Shown here piece after piece: positions 20,971 to 30,413 of a DNA stretch of 64,000 bases. The notes under the pieces are model-generated. The model saw only the letters and a program-made list of their open reading frames with translations. It ran no database searches and was not told where the DNA came from. The stretch is from Candidatus Thiodiazotropha sp. LNASS1. GTDB taxonomy: Bacteria > Pseudomonadota > Gammaproteobacteria > Chromatiales > Chromatiaceae. The translations under genes and the position numbers were made by a program. The DNA lies in contig NZ_OZ156465.1 in assembly GCF_964212655.1 (NCBI RefSeq), positions 4,030,001 through 4,094,000 of the forward strand. The letters run 5' to 3'. The first letter of the stretch is position 1, and each line of letters begins with the position of its first letter.

Positions 20971-23900
20971 ATGGAAGTCCCCTTTGTTCATCTTCGCGTT
21001 CACTCCGAGTACTCTCTGGTAGACGGCCTGGTGCGTGTCAAGCCCCTGGTCAGACAGGTGGCCGAGACGGGTATGCCGGCAGTGGCCCTGACCGATCAGT
21101 CAAACCTCTTCGCTCTTGTTCGATTTTATCAGGCCGCCCTGGCCGCCGGGATCAAACCGATTGCCGGTGTCGACGCCTGGATTCGCAATCCTGAGGATAT
21201 CAATACACCCTTCCGTCTGGTGTTGTTGGTGCAGAACCAGGCGGGCTACATGAATCTGACGCGTCTGGTATCACGCAGCTACCGCGAGGGCCAGCACCTT
21301 GGGCGTCCATTGATGGAGCGGGAATGGCTGAATGGCAACACGGATGGGCTGATAGCCCTCTCCGCGGGTCGCCAGGGGGATGTGGGCCGTGCCCTGCTGG
21401 CCGGCAACCAGGCAGAGGCGGAGCGGCTGCTCAGTCAATGGTTGGAGCTGTTTGGTGACCGCTATTATCTGGAGCTGCATCGCACCGGCCGTGCCGATGA
21501 GGAGCGCTGCCTGCATGACAGTGTCGTCCTGGCAGCCGATTACGGTGTTCCCGTGGTGGCCACCAATGATGTGCATTTCCTGCAAGCGGAGGATTTCGAT
21601 GCCCACGAGGTGCGGGTCTGTATTCATGAGGGCCGCACCCTCGACGATCCGAGACGGCCGAGAAATTACGGCCAGCAGCAATATCTTCGTACCCCGGAAG
21701 AGATGGCGGAGCTGTTTTCCGATATTCCGGAGGCGCTGCAGAATACGGTGGAAATCGCCAAACGCTGTACCATCGAACTGACTTTGGGTAAAAACTATCT
21801 CCCCGATTTTCCCATTCCCGAGGGAATGACCATCGAGGAGTTTCTGGCGGCCGAATCCCGCAAGGGGCTGGAGTGGCGGCTGCACTCCACCTTCGATACC
21901 CAGTGCGCCGACTTTCCACAACAGAGAAAGATCTACGACGATCGCCTGCAGGTGGAGCTGGATGTCATCAACACAATGGGTTTTCCCGGCTACTTTCTTA
22001 TCGTTGCCGACTTTATCCGGTGGGCCAAGGACAATGACATTCCGGTGGGCCCCGGTCGTGGCTCGGGTGCGGGTTCGCTGGTCGCCTATGCCCTGAAGAT
22101 CACCGATCTCGATCCCATCGAGCACGAGCTGCTGTTCGAGCGCTTTCTCAATCCGGAGCGTGTCTCCATGCCCGATTTCGATGTCGATTTCTGCATGGAT
22201 AAACGCGATCAGGTGATCGATTACGTGGCCCAACGCTATGGACGTGATTCGGTATCCCAAATTATTACCTACGGTTCAATGGCGGCCAAGGCGGTGGTGC
22301 GTGACGTGGGCCGGGTACTGGGCCATCCCTACGGTTTCACCGACCGGGTGGCGAAGATGATCCCCTTCGAGATCGGCATGACCCTCGACAAGGCGCTGGT
22401 GGAGAGCGACGATCTGAAACAGGCCTACGCCAGCGATGATGAGGTGGGTGAACTCATCGACATGGCGAAGAAGCTGGAGGGTTGCGCCAGGAATGCGGGC
22501 AAGCATGCCGGCGGCGTGGTCATCTCGCCCGGGTTGTTGACCGATTTCACACCCCTCTACTGTGAGGCCAACGGAGAGGGACTGGTTACCCAGTTCGATA
22601 AGGATGACGTGGAGAAGGTCGGCCTGGTGAAATTCGATTTTCTCGGTCTGCGCACCCTGACCATTGTCGACTGGGCATTGAAGACGGTGAATGGGGAACG
22701 CGCCAGGCAGGGCGAGGAGCCGGTCGATATCAATGCCATCGCCATGGATGACGAGGTTTCCTTCAAATTACTCAAGAGTGCCGAGACCACAGCCGTATTC
22801 CAGTTGGAATCCCGCGGTATGAAGGAGCTGATCAAAAAGCTCCAACCCGATTGCTTCGAGGATATCACCGCCCTGGTGGCGCTATTTCGCCCGGGTCCCC
22901 TGCAGTCAGGCATGGTGGACGACTTCATCAACCGTAAACATGGCCGGGCCAAGGTCTCCTACCCGCACCCGGATCTGGAACCGATCCTGAAACCGACCTA
23001 CGGCGTCATTCTCTATCAGGAGCAGGTCATGCAGATTGCCCAGGTGTTGGCGGGCTATTCCCTTGGGGGAGCGGATCTGCTGCGCCGGGCCATGGGCAAG
23101 AAGAAGCCGGAGGAGATGGCGAAACAGGGTGAGATCTTTCGCAAGGGCGCCGTGGAGCGGGGGGTTGAGGAGGAGACCGCCACCTATATCTTCGACCTGA
23201 TGGAGAAGTTTGCCGGGTACGGCTTCAATAAATCCCACTCCGCCGCCTATGCTTTGGTCTCCTACCAGACCATGTGGCTGAAGGCGCACTATCCAGCTGC
23301 CTTCATGGCCGCGGTCTGTTCCGCCGACATGGACAATACCGACAAGGTGGTGCCGTTGATCGAAGAGTGTCGGCGCATGCGGCTCAGGGTCGAGGCGCCC
23401 CAGGTCAACCTGTCGGAGTATAAGTTTACCGCTACCGATAAAAAGACCGTGGTCTATGGTCTCGGCGCCATCAAGGGGGTGGGTGAGGCAGCCATAGAGG
23501 CGGTGATCGATGAACGCAACAGCAACGGTCCCTACCAGGATATCTTCGAATTCTGTCGCCGTATCGATCTGCGCAAGGTCAACCGGCGGGTAATTGAGTC
23601 GCTGATCCGTGCCGGCGCTCTCGACGGGCTCGGTGCCAATCGCGCCACTCTGATGATGCAGCTGCCGCTGGCGTTGAAGCTGGCCGAACAGCACAGCGCT
23701 ATGCAGGCAGTGGGTCAGAACGACCTCTTCGGTATGGGAGATCCGCAACCGGAGGAGGCCAGTCATGCCCAGGTGATACCCAAGGATTTGGATGAATGGG
23801 AGGAGGAGCAGCGCCTGCAGGGTGAAAAAGAGACCCTCGGTCTCTACCTTACCGGCCATCCCATCGACCGCTATGCAGAGGAGCTGAGCCATATCAGCAG

Positions 23901-24507
23901 CAGCCGTATCGGCGATCTCAGCCTCGATGGAACGCCGGAACCGGGTCAACGACGTCGCGGTGTACCGGTGGTGGTGACAGGTCTGGTAGTCAGCGCCAGC
24001 CACCGGCAGACCCAACGGGGTCGCATGGGTACCCTGGTATTGGACGATCGTAGCGGACGTATCGAATGTACCCTCTTCAGCGAAGTCTATGAACAGCATC
24101 GGGATCTGATCGCTGCGGATAATATACTGGTGGTTTCGGGCAGCCTGAACTATGACGAATTCCGCGGTGGACTCAGCATCCGTGCCGACAATCTGCTGAC
24201 CTTTGAGCAGGCACGGTCACACTATGCGGGCCTGTTAAAAATCAAAGTCTCTCTCAACGGTCTCGACATATCGGGCTTCAGCGAACAGTTGCAACAGATA
24301 CTCACTCCCTTTCGAGGGGGTACCACTGGAATCAGGCTGCACTATAAGGCCAAGGATGCCTGTGGCGATATCCAGTTGGGCAAGGAGTGGCAGGTCAAAC
24401 CGACTGACGAGTTACTGCGAAGACTGGAACAATATCTCGGGGCAGGCTCGGTCGATGTCGGCTATCGTCAATCGGCTGCCCAGCCGCGGCAGTCGAATCA
24501 CGCTTAA
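20971..24507 (+). CDS. dnaE: DNA polymerase III alpha subunit
   Basis: Replicative polymerase catalytic subunit, 1178 aa (E. coli 1160). Order: PHP domain (FVHLRVHSEYSLVDGLVR); C-family palm with VGPGRGSGAGSLVAYAL and the catalytic aspartates in MPDFDVDFCMDKRDQ; fingers (YGFNKSHSAAYALVSYQT); helix-hairpin-helix region; OB fold (VTGLVVSASHRQTQRGRMG); and C-terminal tau-binding part. It terminates at a strong hairpin shared with the convergent gene downstream. Confidence 0.98.
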   Translation: MEVPFVHLRVHSEYSLVDGLVRVKPLVRQVAETGMPAVALTDQSNLFALVRFYQAALAAGIKPIAGVDAWIRNPEDINTPFRLVLLVQNQAGYMNLTRLVSRSYREGQHLGRPLMEREWLNGNTDGLIALSAGRQGDVGRALLAGNQAEAERLLSQWLELFGDRYYLELHRTGRADEERCLHDSVVLAADYGVPVVATNDVHFLQAEDFDAHEVRVCIHEGRTLDDPRRPRNYGQQQYLRTPEEMAELFSDIPEALQNTVEIAKRCTIELTLGKNYLPDFPIPEGMTIEEFLAAESRKGLEWRLHSTFDTQCADFPQQRKIYDDRLQVELDVINTMGFPGYFLIVADFIRWAKDNDIPVGPGRGSGAGSLVAYALKITDLDPIEHELLFERFLNPERVSMPDFDVDFCMDKRDQVIDYVAQRYGRDSVSQIITYGSMAAKAVVRDVGRVLGHPYGFTDRVAKMIPFEIGMTLDKALVESDDLKQAYASDDEVGELIDMAKKLEGCARNAGKHAGGVVISPGLLTDFTPLYCEANGEGLVTQFDKDDVEKVGLVKFDFLGLRTLTIVDWALKTVNGERARQGEEPVDINAIAMDDEVSFKLLKSAETTAVFQLESRGMKELIKKLQPDCFEDITALVALFRPGPLQSGMVDDFINRKHGRAKVSYPHPDLEPILKPTYGVILYQEQVMQIAQVLAGYSLGGADLLRRAMGKKKPEEMAKQGEIFRKGAVERGVEEETATYIFDLMEKFAGYGFNKSHSAAYALVSYQTMWLKAHYPAAFMAAVCSADMDNTDKVVPLIEECRRMRLRVEAPQVNLSEYKFTATDKKTVVYGLGAIKGVGEAAIEAVIDERNSNGPYQDIFEFCRRIDLRKVNRRVIESLIRAGALDGLGANRATLMMQLPLALKLAEQHSAMQAVGQNDLFGMGDPQPEEASHAQVIPKDLDEWEEEQRLQGEKETLGLYLTGHPIDRYAEELSHISSSRIGDLSLDGTPEPGQRRRGVPVVVTGLVVSASHRQTQRGRMGTLVLDDRSGRIECTLFSEVYEQHRDLIAADNILVVSGSLNYDEFRGGLSIRADNLLTFEQARSHYAGLLKIKVSLNGLDISGFSEQLQQILTPFRGGTTGIRLHYKAKDACGDIQLGKEWQVKPTDELLRRLEQYLGAGSVDVGYRQSAAQPRQSNHA

Positions 24508-24527
24508 CTGCGCCTGGAATAGAGTAC

Positions 24528-24576
24528 CCTCATCCGCATCATCCATTGATTGTTTATCATGGATGTGCGGGTGAGG
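24528..24576. terminator. bidirectional hairpin between dnaE and the convergent gene
   Basis: An 11-bp stem pairs 24528-24538 with 24566-24576 (one G-T pair). After a single bulged base it continues for about 7 more pairs, closing a short AT-rich loop. It lies in the 105-bp gap between two convergent stop codons and is followed on the plus strand by a T5 run a few bases later, so it probably terminates both transcripts. Confidence 0.75.
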
Positions 24577-24612
24577 AGACAGCGCTATTTTTGCGTCCAA
24601 GCATTATTCGGA

Positions 24613-25950
24613 TCAGAAGGACCAGCGCCATGACACCTGGAACATGTCGAGGCCGTCTTGACTGGCGTCAGCCTGTTTTTCACTCGCCAGGTAGTTGGTC
24701 AGCCCCGTGACCTTATCCGTTGTCGTCGCATAGTGTGTGAGGCGTAACAGATCTGTGGAGACTACGTTCCAGTCAACCGACCAACTGGCGAAATCCGTCG
24801 CCTCGACGGGGATACTGATGTTGCTGTCGAACCGATCCGATGAGTGATATATATTCCAGGTGATCTCAGGCTTGCGCAACACCAGACGCCGCCAGGTATC
24901 ATCCATTCCGGCAACCCCATTGTCATAAGCACTGTCGTAGTCGACACGGATCATATCCGTCACCGAGCTGCTGAAACTGAGTGTCGGTAGATAGTTGGGG
25001 ACCTCGTCAAAGGCGAGACTGCTGTCGGGGTTGTTGCGCAACTTGATGACCTTGCTGACCTGGGTGCCGTCGAGGAATACATTTTCCCGCTCTACGGAGG
25101 TGAAATAGATATCATCACTCTGTCTTTTGCTTGCCGGGAGCTTCTGGAATGACGGATTGGCACTGGTATCATCCTCCTGGAACTGCACCTTAGTCCCCAA
25201 TAAATCGAGTTTGCTTCTAAAGCCTTTATAGTCGGGCAGACCCAAATAGGCGCTGACATCGGGTGATACGGCTTCACCTACATCACTCGCGACGGGAGTG
25301 TAGTTGATAGTGGGGTTTGTGGCGAGATCGATGCCTCGAGCGATGTTGACGTGAAATTGGCCGAAGGTGAAGACCTGATAATAGAGATCAACAGTGGTTG
25401 GTTCATCATCATCGAGTTCGGCATCTACGCTATAGGCGGTGTTCACACCCACGCCTGCAGCCAAGCTGTACCAGTTGCTTCGGAACGCATTGGTGAAGCT
25501 GAGCTGCGCGGTGAAGTTGTCACCTGGATAGCCGATTGTGCCACCCACGTTATATGTGGCTGTAGCGTTTGTTTCGTCACACAACAGGAAATCCCTTTTG
25601 TATCTGCTCAAGCTTGTCCTGAACAGGTAGGCGCGACGTTCGGCACGGTAGTCGCAGACTGTCAGCAGTGAAAAAAATCCGGATGGATCTGTGATGTTGA
25701 GACCGATGGAAGGCCCCGTCACATCCACGTTTTGCCAGCTGCCGGAATCACCGTCCTTGTAACTGAGATAGAGGGGTAGTCCTCGGTCAAAGGTAAACGA
25801 GAGATTGGGTGTCAGTCCGCCGTCACCTGGGTCGGTGTCTATATCGGTATCGGGATCGATATCAATCAGGGTAATGTCATCATCGTCATCATTATGAAAA
25901 CTGCCCAGGGTGGAGACGATGCCGAACAGGATGACGCATAGGACTAGCAT
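24613..25950 (-). CDS. exported or surface protein of unknown function
   Basis: 445 aa. The N-terminus has one hydrophobic segment (MLVLCVILFGIVSTLG) and then a striking Asp-rich stretch of alternating D and I/T/P residues (about residues 20-43). The remainder is beta-rich with many aromatic and Ser/Thr residues and ends in Phe (SWRWSF), which would suit an outer-membrane or periplasmic beta protein. I recognise no family. The open frame continues about 130 bp upstream of this ATG with a second hydrophobic segment but no ATG, GTG or TTG codon, so either the start is correct or an upstream start has been lost. It lies between dnaE and accA, which are adjacent in many relatives, and is therefore an insertion. 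Confidence 0.6.
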   Translation of the reverse strand: MLVLCVILFGIVSTLGSFHNDDDDDITLIDIDPDTDIDTDPGDGGLTPNLSFTFDRGLPLYLSYKDGDSGSWQNVDVTGPSIGLNITDPSGFFSLLTVCDYRAERRAYLFRTSLSRYKRDFLLCDETNATATYNVGGTIGYPGDNFTAQLSFTNAFRSNWYSLAAGVGVNTAYSVDAELDDDEPTTVDLYYQVFTFGQFHVNIARGIDLATNPTINYTPVASDVGEAVSPDVSAYLGLPDYKGFRSKLDLLGTKVQFQEDDTSANPSFQKLPASKRQSDDIYFTSVERENVFLDGTQVSKVIKLRNNPDSSLAFDEVPNYLPTLSFSSSVTDMIRVDYDSAYDNGVAGMDDTWRRLVLRKPEITWNIYHSSDRFDSNISIPVEATDFASWSVDWNVVSTDLLRLTHYATTTDKVTGLTNYLASEKQADASQDGLDMFQVSWRWSF

Positions 25951-26190
25951 GGACTGTATGGCCTTACGGCCGACATTCTTTGTTGGGGATAAACATACAG
26001 CTAACCCCGCTATGGCGCATATTGGGGTAATAAAATATCCGAAACGGTTTGAGGAATCAGGTTCCTGTCCGCAGGGGGATCAATTGCTGATCCACACAAA
26101 CAGCGAGGTGAAACGCTGATCTAAAAAGAGTGCCCGAAATTAGTGCAAACCGGACTGTCCTAACACTATCGAATCCGGTATATTTCGCGT

Positions 26191-27150
26191 ATGGATCTGA
26201 ATTTTCTAGAATTTGAACAACCTATTGCCGAACTCGAAGCGAAGATCGAAGAGCTCCGCCTGGTCGGTACCGACAACGAGATCAACATCCAGGATGAGAT
26301 CGCCCGGCTGGAGAACAAGTGTCAGACGTTGACCGAATCGATCTTCTCCAATCTCAAGCCGTGGGATATCTCGCAACTGTCGCGTCATCCCCAGCGGCCC
26401 TATGTGCTCGACTATATCGACCGCATCTTCGATGAGTTCCATGAGCTGCACGGTGACCGGGCCTTTGCCGACGATCATGCCATTGTTGGTGGTGTGGCGC
26501 GCCTCGAAGGGCGTCCGGTGATGGTGATCGGCCATCAGAAGGGCAGAGACACCAAGGACAAACTCTTTCGTAACTTTGGCATGCCCCGTCCCGAAGGTTA
26601 TCGCAAGGCATTGCGTCTGATGGAACTGGCGGAGCGTTTCAAGCTGCCTATCATGACCTTCATCGACACCCCGGGCGCCTATCCCGGTGTCGGCGCCGAA
26701 GAGCGGGGGCAGAGCGAGGCCATTGCCCGCAATCTCAAAGTGATGTCGGGTCTGCGTACACCGATCATCTGTACCGTGATCGGGGAGGGTGGATCCGGTG
26801 GCGCACTGGCGGTCGGTGTCGGTGACCGCATCCTGATGCTGCAATACAGCACCTACTCGGTGATCTCCCCCGAGGGATGCGCCTCGATTCTCTGGAAGAG
26901 TGCGGAAAAGGCGCCTCTGGCCGCCGAAGCCATGGCGATCACCTCGGACCGGCTCAAGGAGTTGGGGCTGATCGACGAGATCGTGCCGGAACCCTTGGGC
27001 GGCGCCCATCGCGACATCGAAACAATGGCCAAGAACCTCAAACATGCACTGGTGGAGGGGATGGACAACATCACCAGCATGGCCATCGACAAACTGCTCG
27101 ACACCCGTTATCAGCGGCTCATGCAGTATGGCCAGTTTTCCGGAGACTGA
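26191..27150 (+). CDS. accA: acetyl-CoA carboxylase carboxyltransferase subunit alpha
   Basis: Transfers the carboxyl group from biotin to acetyl-CoA with AccD, giving malonyl-CoA. 319 aa, the E. coli length. [20 protein letters not shown] opens the coiled N-terminus. [51 protein letters not shown] and [11 protein letters not shown] are the family's CoA and oxyanion-site blocks. It starts a short accA-tilS operon (15-bp gap). Confidence 0.98.
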   Translation: MDLNFLEFEQPIAELEAKIEELRLVGTDNEINIQDEIARLENKCQTLTESIFSNLKPWDISQLSRHPQRPYVLDYIDRIFDEFHELHGDRAFADDHAIVGGVARLEGRPVMVIGHQKGRDTKDKLFRNFGMPRPEGYRKALRLMELAERFKLPIMTFIDTPGAYPGVGAEERGQSEAIARNLKVMSGLRTPIICTVIGEGGSGGALAVGVGDRILMLQYSTYSVISPEGCASILWKSAEKAPLAAEAMAITSDRLKELGLIDEIVPEPLGGAHRDIETMAKNLKHALVEGMDNITSMAIDKLLDTRYQRLMQYGQFSGD

Positions 27151-27165
27151 CTGTAGGAATGCCTT

Positions 27166-28491
27166 GTGAACCTCACGGCCGCACGGCTGTTTGAGATACT
27201 CAGGCAACTGCCAGGCGCAACCTGTTGCCATATTGCCCTCAGTGGCGGACTCGATTCCTGCGTTCTGCTCAATCTGCTCGCTGAGCTCAGGTCCCAGCTC
27301 CCCTATGATCTTCATGCAATCCATGTCCACCATGGACTGCAGCGCCAGGCCGATAGCTGGCAAACCCACTGTGAAAGAGTGTGCCAGGGCTATGACATTC
27401 CTCTGGAGACCGTCCGGCTGACGCTCAACGTGAACAGTGGCGAAAGTTTGGAGGCAGTGGCCAGGGAGGCCCGCTACCGGGCAATGGCGGAACAGATGGG
27501 GGAGGGGGACCTGTTGCTGACGGCCCAGCACCTGGACGATCAGGCGGAGACACTCCTGTTACAATTGATGCGTGGCAGCGGCCCCGCCGGGCTTGCTTCG
27601 ATGCCACCCCTGACCCACTTCGGCCCCGGCTGGCTGGCACGGCCGCTGCTGACATTTTCCCGCGAGTCGCTGGAAGCGTATGCCGGACATCACAATCTAA
27701 GCTGGCAGGAGGATCCCTCGAACAGGGACCAGCGTTTCGATCGAAACTTCATTCGCCACCAGGTCATGCCATTACTCCGTTCTCGCTGGCCGGCAGCCGC
27801 CACTACCCTGTCAAGAGCGGCTCGCTTCAGCGGTGAACTATTGATGCTGGTGAGAGAAGAGGCGGAGGAAGACCTGGCCAAGGCCCGCTCAAAAGATGGC
27901 GATACCCTTTCAATCGCGGCATTGAAGCAATTAAATTCCGTTCGACTCAGAAATCTGTTGCGTCACTGGGTCAGCGCCACAGGCGCACCCCTGCCCAGTT
28001 CGAAAAAACTTGCCCGCATCGAGCGCGAGGCTGTGCATGGTCGTATCGATGCAGTACCGCTGATTACCTGGGAGGATTGGGAGGTGCGTCGTTATCGCGA
28101 CCGGCTTTATCTCTGTCGTGCCCGAGTTATAGACCTCCCCAACCAGCCTCTGATCTGGTCCAATGGCGACGAGTTGGTCTTGCCGGAAGGTCTGGGCCGG
28201 TTGATTGCCAGACCCGGTGAAGATGGGATCTCAGCGGCACATTGGCAGAATGCTAAAGTGGAAGTGCGATTCCGTCATGGCGGTGAGCGTTGCCGGCTTT
28301 TCAGACAGAGTCATCATCGTCCATTGAAAAAACTTTTTCAGGAGTGGGGCGTGCCGCCGTGGCAGCGTTCACGGATTCCATTGATATTTCTCGACGGAGA
28401 GCTCACGGCTGTACCGGGACACTGCGTTTGCGGGCCACCCCTTGCGCGATCAGGAGAGGAGGCGATAGTGGTTGAGTGGGTGAATGGGTGA
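27166..28491 (+). CDS. tilS: tRNA(Ile)-lysidine synthase
   Basis: Modifies cytidine 34 of tRNA-Ile2 to lysidine so that it reads AUA. 441 aa. The PP-loop SGGLDSCVLL lies near residue 27 (N-type ATP pyrophosphatase). DDQAETLLLQLMRGSG and the FDRNFIRHQVMPLL block follow, with the two C-terminal TilS substrate-binding domains (WGVPPWQRSRIPLIF). The start is GTG 27166 with AGGA upstream. Conserved partner of accA. Confidence 0.96.
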   Translation: MNLTAARLFEILRQLPGATCCHIALSGGLDSCVLLNLLAELRSQLPYDLHAIHVHHGLQRQADSWQTHCERVCQGYDIPLETVRLTLNVNSGESLEAVAREARYRAMAEQMGEGDLLLTAQHLDDQAETLLLQLMRGSGPAGLASMPPLTHFGPGWLARPLLTFSRESLEAYAGHHNLSWQEDPSNRDQRFDRNFIRHQVMPLLRSRWPAAATTLSRAARFSGELLMLVREEAEEDLAKARSKDGDTLSIAALKQLNSVRLRNLLRHWVSATGAPLPSSKKLARIEREAVHGRIDAVPLITWEDWEVRRYRDRLYLCRARVIDLPNQPLIWSNGDELVLPEGLGRLIARPGEDGISAAHWQNAKVEVRFRHGGERCRLFRQSHHRPLKKLFQEWGVPPWQRSRIPLIFLDGELTAVPGHCVCGPPLARSGEEAIVVEWVNG

Positions 28492-28703
28492 TTTTTTCCG
28501 ATAACGGTATTTAAAATCCGTGCAAGACATACATTGGATATCATGACATTTATGGATTGCCCCTTAGCTCGATTGGGTAACCATATGGATTGAATTGAAC
28601 AAACAGATAAAAAATAATACAGATGTAAGATTGCAATCCTGCGGATTCGGTTAGTATTGATCTTCATTAAGGTATCATCATCGGCTGTTGTGTAACTAAG
28701 AGT

Positions 28704-29348
28704 ATGAGCGGACGAAGCTTTACAAACGGTTTGTTCTTCGGGGCGGGGATGGTAATCGGGTTGCTAATGCTGATGTTTTTTTTGGCACCACAAATATACC
28801 TGTCCACAGAAAATAGTAATTTTGAGAAGTTACGGGAAAAATCAAAACTGGACTGCAAAACAATGCCATTGCATTGTTTGGTCAGAGATGAAGATATTAA
28901 TGGTGTTAAGACCTATATTGTTAAAGGCAGTAATCTCGAATTTACTGACAATTGGGGGAGAACCGCACTGTTTTACGCTTTATGGAACGATAAACATGAA
29001 ATCTTCAAAATGCTATTGAGCGCTGGAGCAGATGCGAACACGATGGATGAAAATCAGCGGTCGGTTTTTTTTCAATCGGTTGCATGGGATAAATACGCTA
29101 TGGCGAATCGATTGTTGGGAAAAGGCGCAGATATCGACAGGTACAATGGCAGTCAATATCCGGAAACCGCCCTGCATTACTGTGTCATGAAAAATAAACC
29201 GGATTGTGTGGAGTTCCTGCTGAAACACGGTGCAGACAGAACTTTAAAAGATGCATATGGATACACTGTGTATGAGAGAGTACAGATGCACAACCATATT
29301 GATGCCAAGATTGGGGATTTGTTAAACAAAGAACAACAAGTCAAATAG
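28704..29348 (+). CDS. membrane-anchored ankyrin-repeat protein
   Basis: 214 aa. One transmembrane helix at about residues 8-30 (FTNGLFFGAGMVIGLLMLMFF), then a short linker and about four ankyrin repeats. Two are very clear: GRTALFYALWNDKHEIFKML-LSAGADAN and ETALHYCVMKNKPDCVEFLL-KHGADR. Such proteins act as protein-binding scaffolds; the partner cannot be deduced. The codon use is more AT-rich than in the housekeeping genes before it, consistent with accessory origin. It stands alone, 212 bp after tilS. Confidence 0.8.
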   Translation: MSGRSFTNGLFFGAGMVIGLLMLMFFLAPQIYLSTENSNFEKLREKSKLDCKTMPLHCLVRDEDINGVKTYIVKGSNLEFTDNWGRTALFYALWNDKHEIFKMLLSAGADANTMDENQRSVFFQSVAWDKYAMANRLLGKGADIDRYNGSQYPETALHYCVMKNKPDCVEFLLKHGADRTLKDAYGYTVYERVQMHNHIDAKIGDLLNKEQQVK

Positions 29349-29495
29349 ATATGTATTGTAGTGGTTCGTAAATATGGCACTGGCTATGTTGGGGGTGTAT
29401 TTGAAATCGCCTGCGAGCTGTGATGCATTTTCCCTTTTGCAAGGTTAAGTCAGGGTAGTGGAACTGTATTAGCATGTGGCAGACAGAGGCAAGCT

Positions 29496-29936
29496 ATGAA
29501 AATCCTGTTGGCTGTTGATCTTTCTGAATCGACAGAAAAAATTGTAAAAAAGGCTGAAGGATTGGCCGATGCGCTATCAGCAGATTTATGGTTGTTGCAT
29601 GTTGCGGAGCCAGAACCGGACTTCGTTGGTTATGAAGTGGGACCGCAATCGGTTCGAGATACACTTTCACAGAAATTCCACGATCAACACAGACAGATAC
29701 AAGAGATCGCCGAACGTATGCGTGAGAATGGCATTGACGCAACTGCACTTCTTGTACAGGGATCTACGGTTGAAACCATTCTGCACGAGGCCTCCAGGCT
29801 TGATGTGGATATGATTTTCATAGGATCTCATGGGCGAGGCGCCATGTATCATCTGCTTATGGGGAGTGTTACGGAAGGAGTTCTTCATGCGGCAAAATGC
29901 CCGATCCATATTGTTCCAACGCATAACCGGAAATAA
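29496..29936 (+). CDS. universal stress protein (UspA family)
   Basis: 146 aa, one Usp domain. MKILLAVDLSESTEKIVKKA gives the first strand and the ATP-contact Asp. The C-terminal GSHGRGAMYHLLMGSVTEGV is the G-x2-G-x9-G-S nucleotide-binding signature, so this is an ATP-binding Usp. It probably dimerises in the cytosol and acts in stress survival. It lies 15 bp upstream of the DUF123 gene, so the two may be co-transcribed. Confidence 0.9.
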   Translation: MKILLAVDLSESTEKIVKKAEGLADALSADLWLLHVAEPEPDFVGYEVGPQSVRDTLSQKFHDQHRQIQEIAERMRENGIDATALLVQGSTVETILHEASRLDVDMIFIGSHGRGAMYHLLMGSVTEGVLHAAKCPIHIVPTHNRK

Positions 29937-29951
29937 CGCCGGCAAGTTTGA

Positions 29952-30392
29952 ATGAACGCAAAACCCGGGACCTATGGCCTGGTGCTGCAGGTAGATACGG
30001 GCACTGTTGTGCAGGTGGGACGTTGGGGCGCCATCGACATAAGACCCGGCTGCTATATCTACATTGGCAGTGCATTCGGGCCTGGCGGTGTGCTGGCGCG
30101 GGTCTCGAGACATTGCCGGAAAATGAAGCCGAAGCATTGGCATATCGACTATCTGCGTGAGAAAGCAGTACTTGAATCGGTCTGGTACAGCCAGAGGCAG
30201 ACTCGCCTCGAGCACCGATGGGCAAAGGCGCTGGCAACTTGGGGCAATACAGAACCGGTCCACGGTTTCGGCTGCAGCGACTGCAGCTGCGATTCGCATC
30301 TCTTCTATTGCAAAAAGCCCCCGACCTTGTCCGGATTTGCCAACATAGTTGGATGCTCGGTTAAATCATGGTCCTGCGATGAGACCGGTTAG
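29952..30392 (+). CDS. DUF123 GIY-YIG nuclease-fold protein
   Basis: 146 aa. The GIY-YIG-like strands are GTYGLVLQVD and CYIYIGSAFGPGGVLARVSRHCR, followed by HWHIDYL and a C-terminal cysteine cluster in FGCSDCSCDSHLFYC. These are the features of DUF123, a family sometimes fused to endonuclease III. The function is not established; DNA repair is the usual guess. It follows the Usp gene closely. Confidence 0.85.
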   Translation: MNAKPGTYGLVLQVDTGTVVQVGRWGAIDIRPGCYIYIGSAFGPGGVLARVSRHCRKMKPKHWHIDYLREKAVLESVWYSQRQTRLEHRWAKALATWGNTEPVHGFGCSDCSCDSHLFYCKKPPTLSGFANIVGCSVKSWSCDETG

Positions 30393-30413
30393 CTGGGGCA
30401 GATTGGATGAGTG

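Noticed and set aside
22906-24099. Long minus-strand frame opposite dnaE (and similar ones opposite carB, accA and ftsH)
   Set aside because: The His/Gln/Leu-rich shadow composition expected from the complement of GC-skewed codons; the real genes on the plus strand are unambiguous.
26172-26190. TATATT box suggesting leaderless transcription of accA
   Set aside because: No -35 partner at proper spacing, and the start site would coincide with the ATG; AT-rich sequence by chance is more likely.
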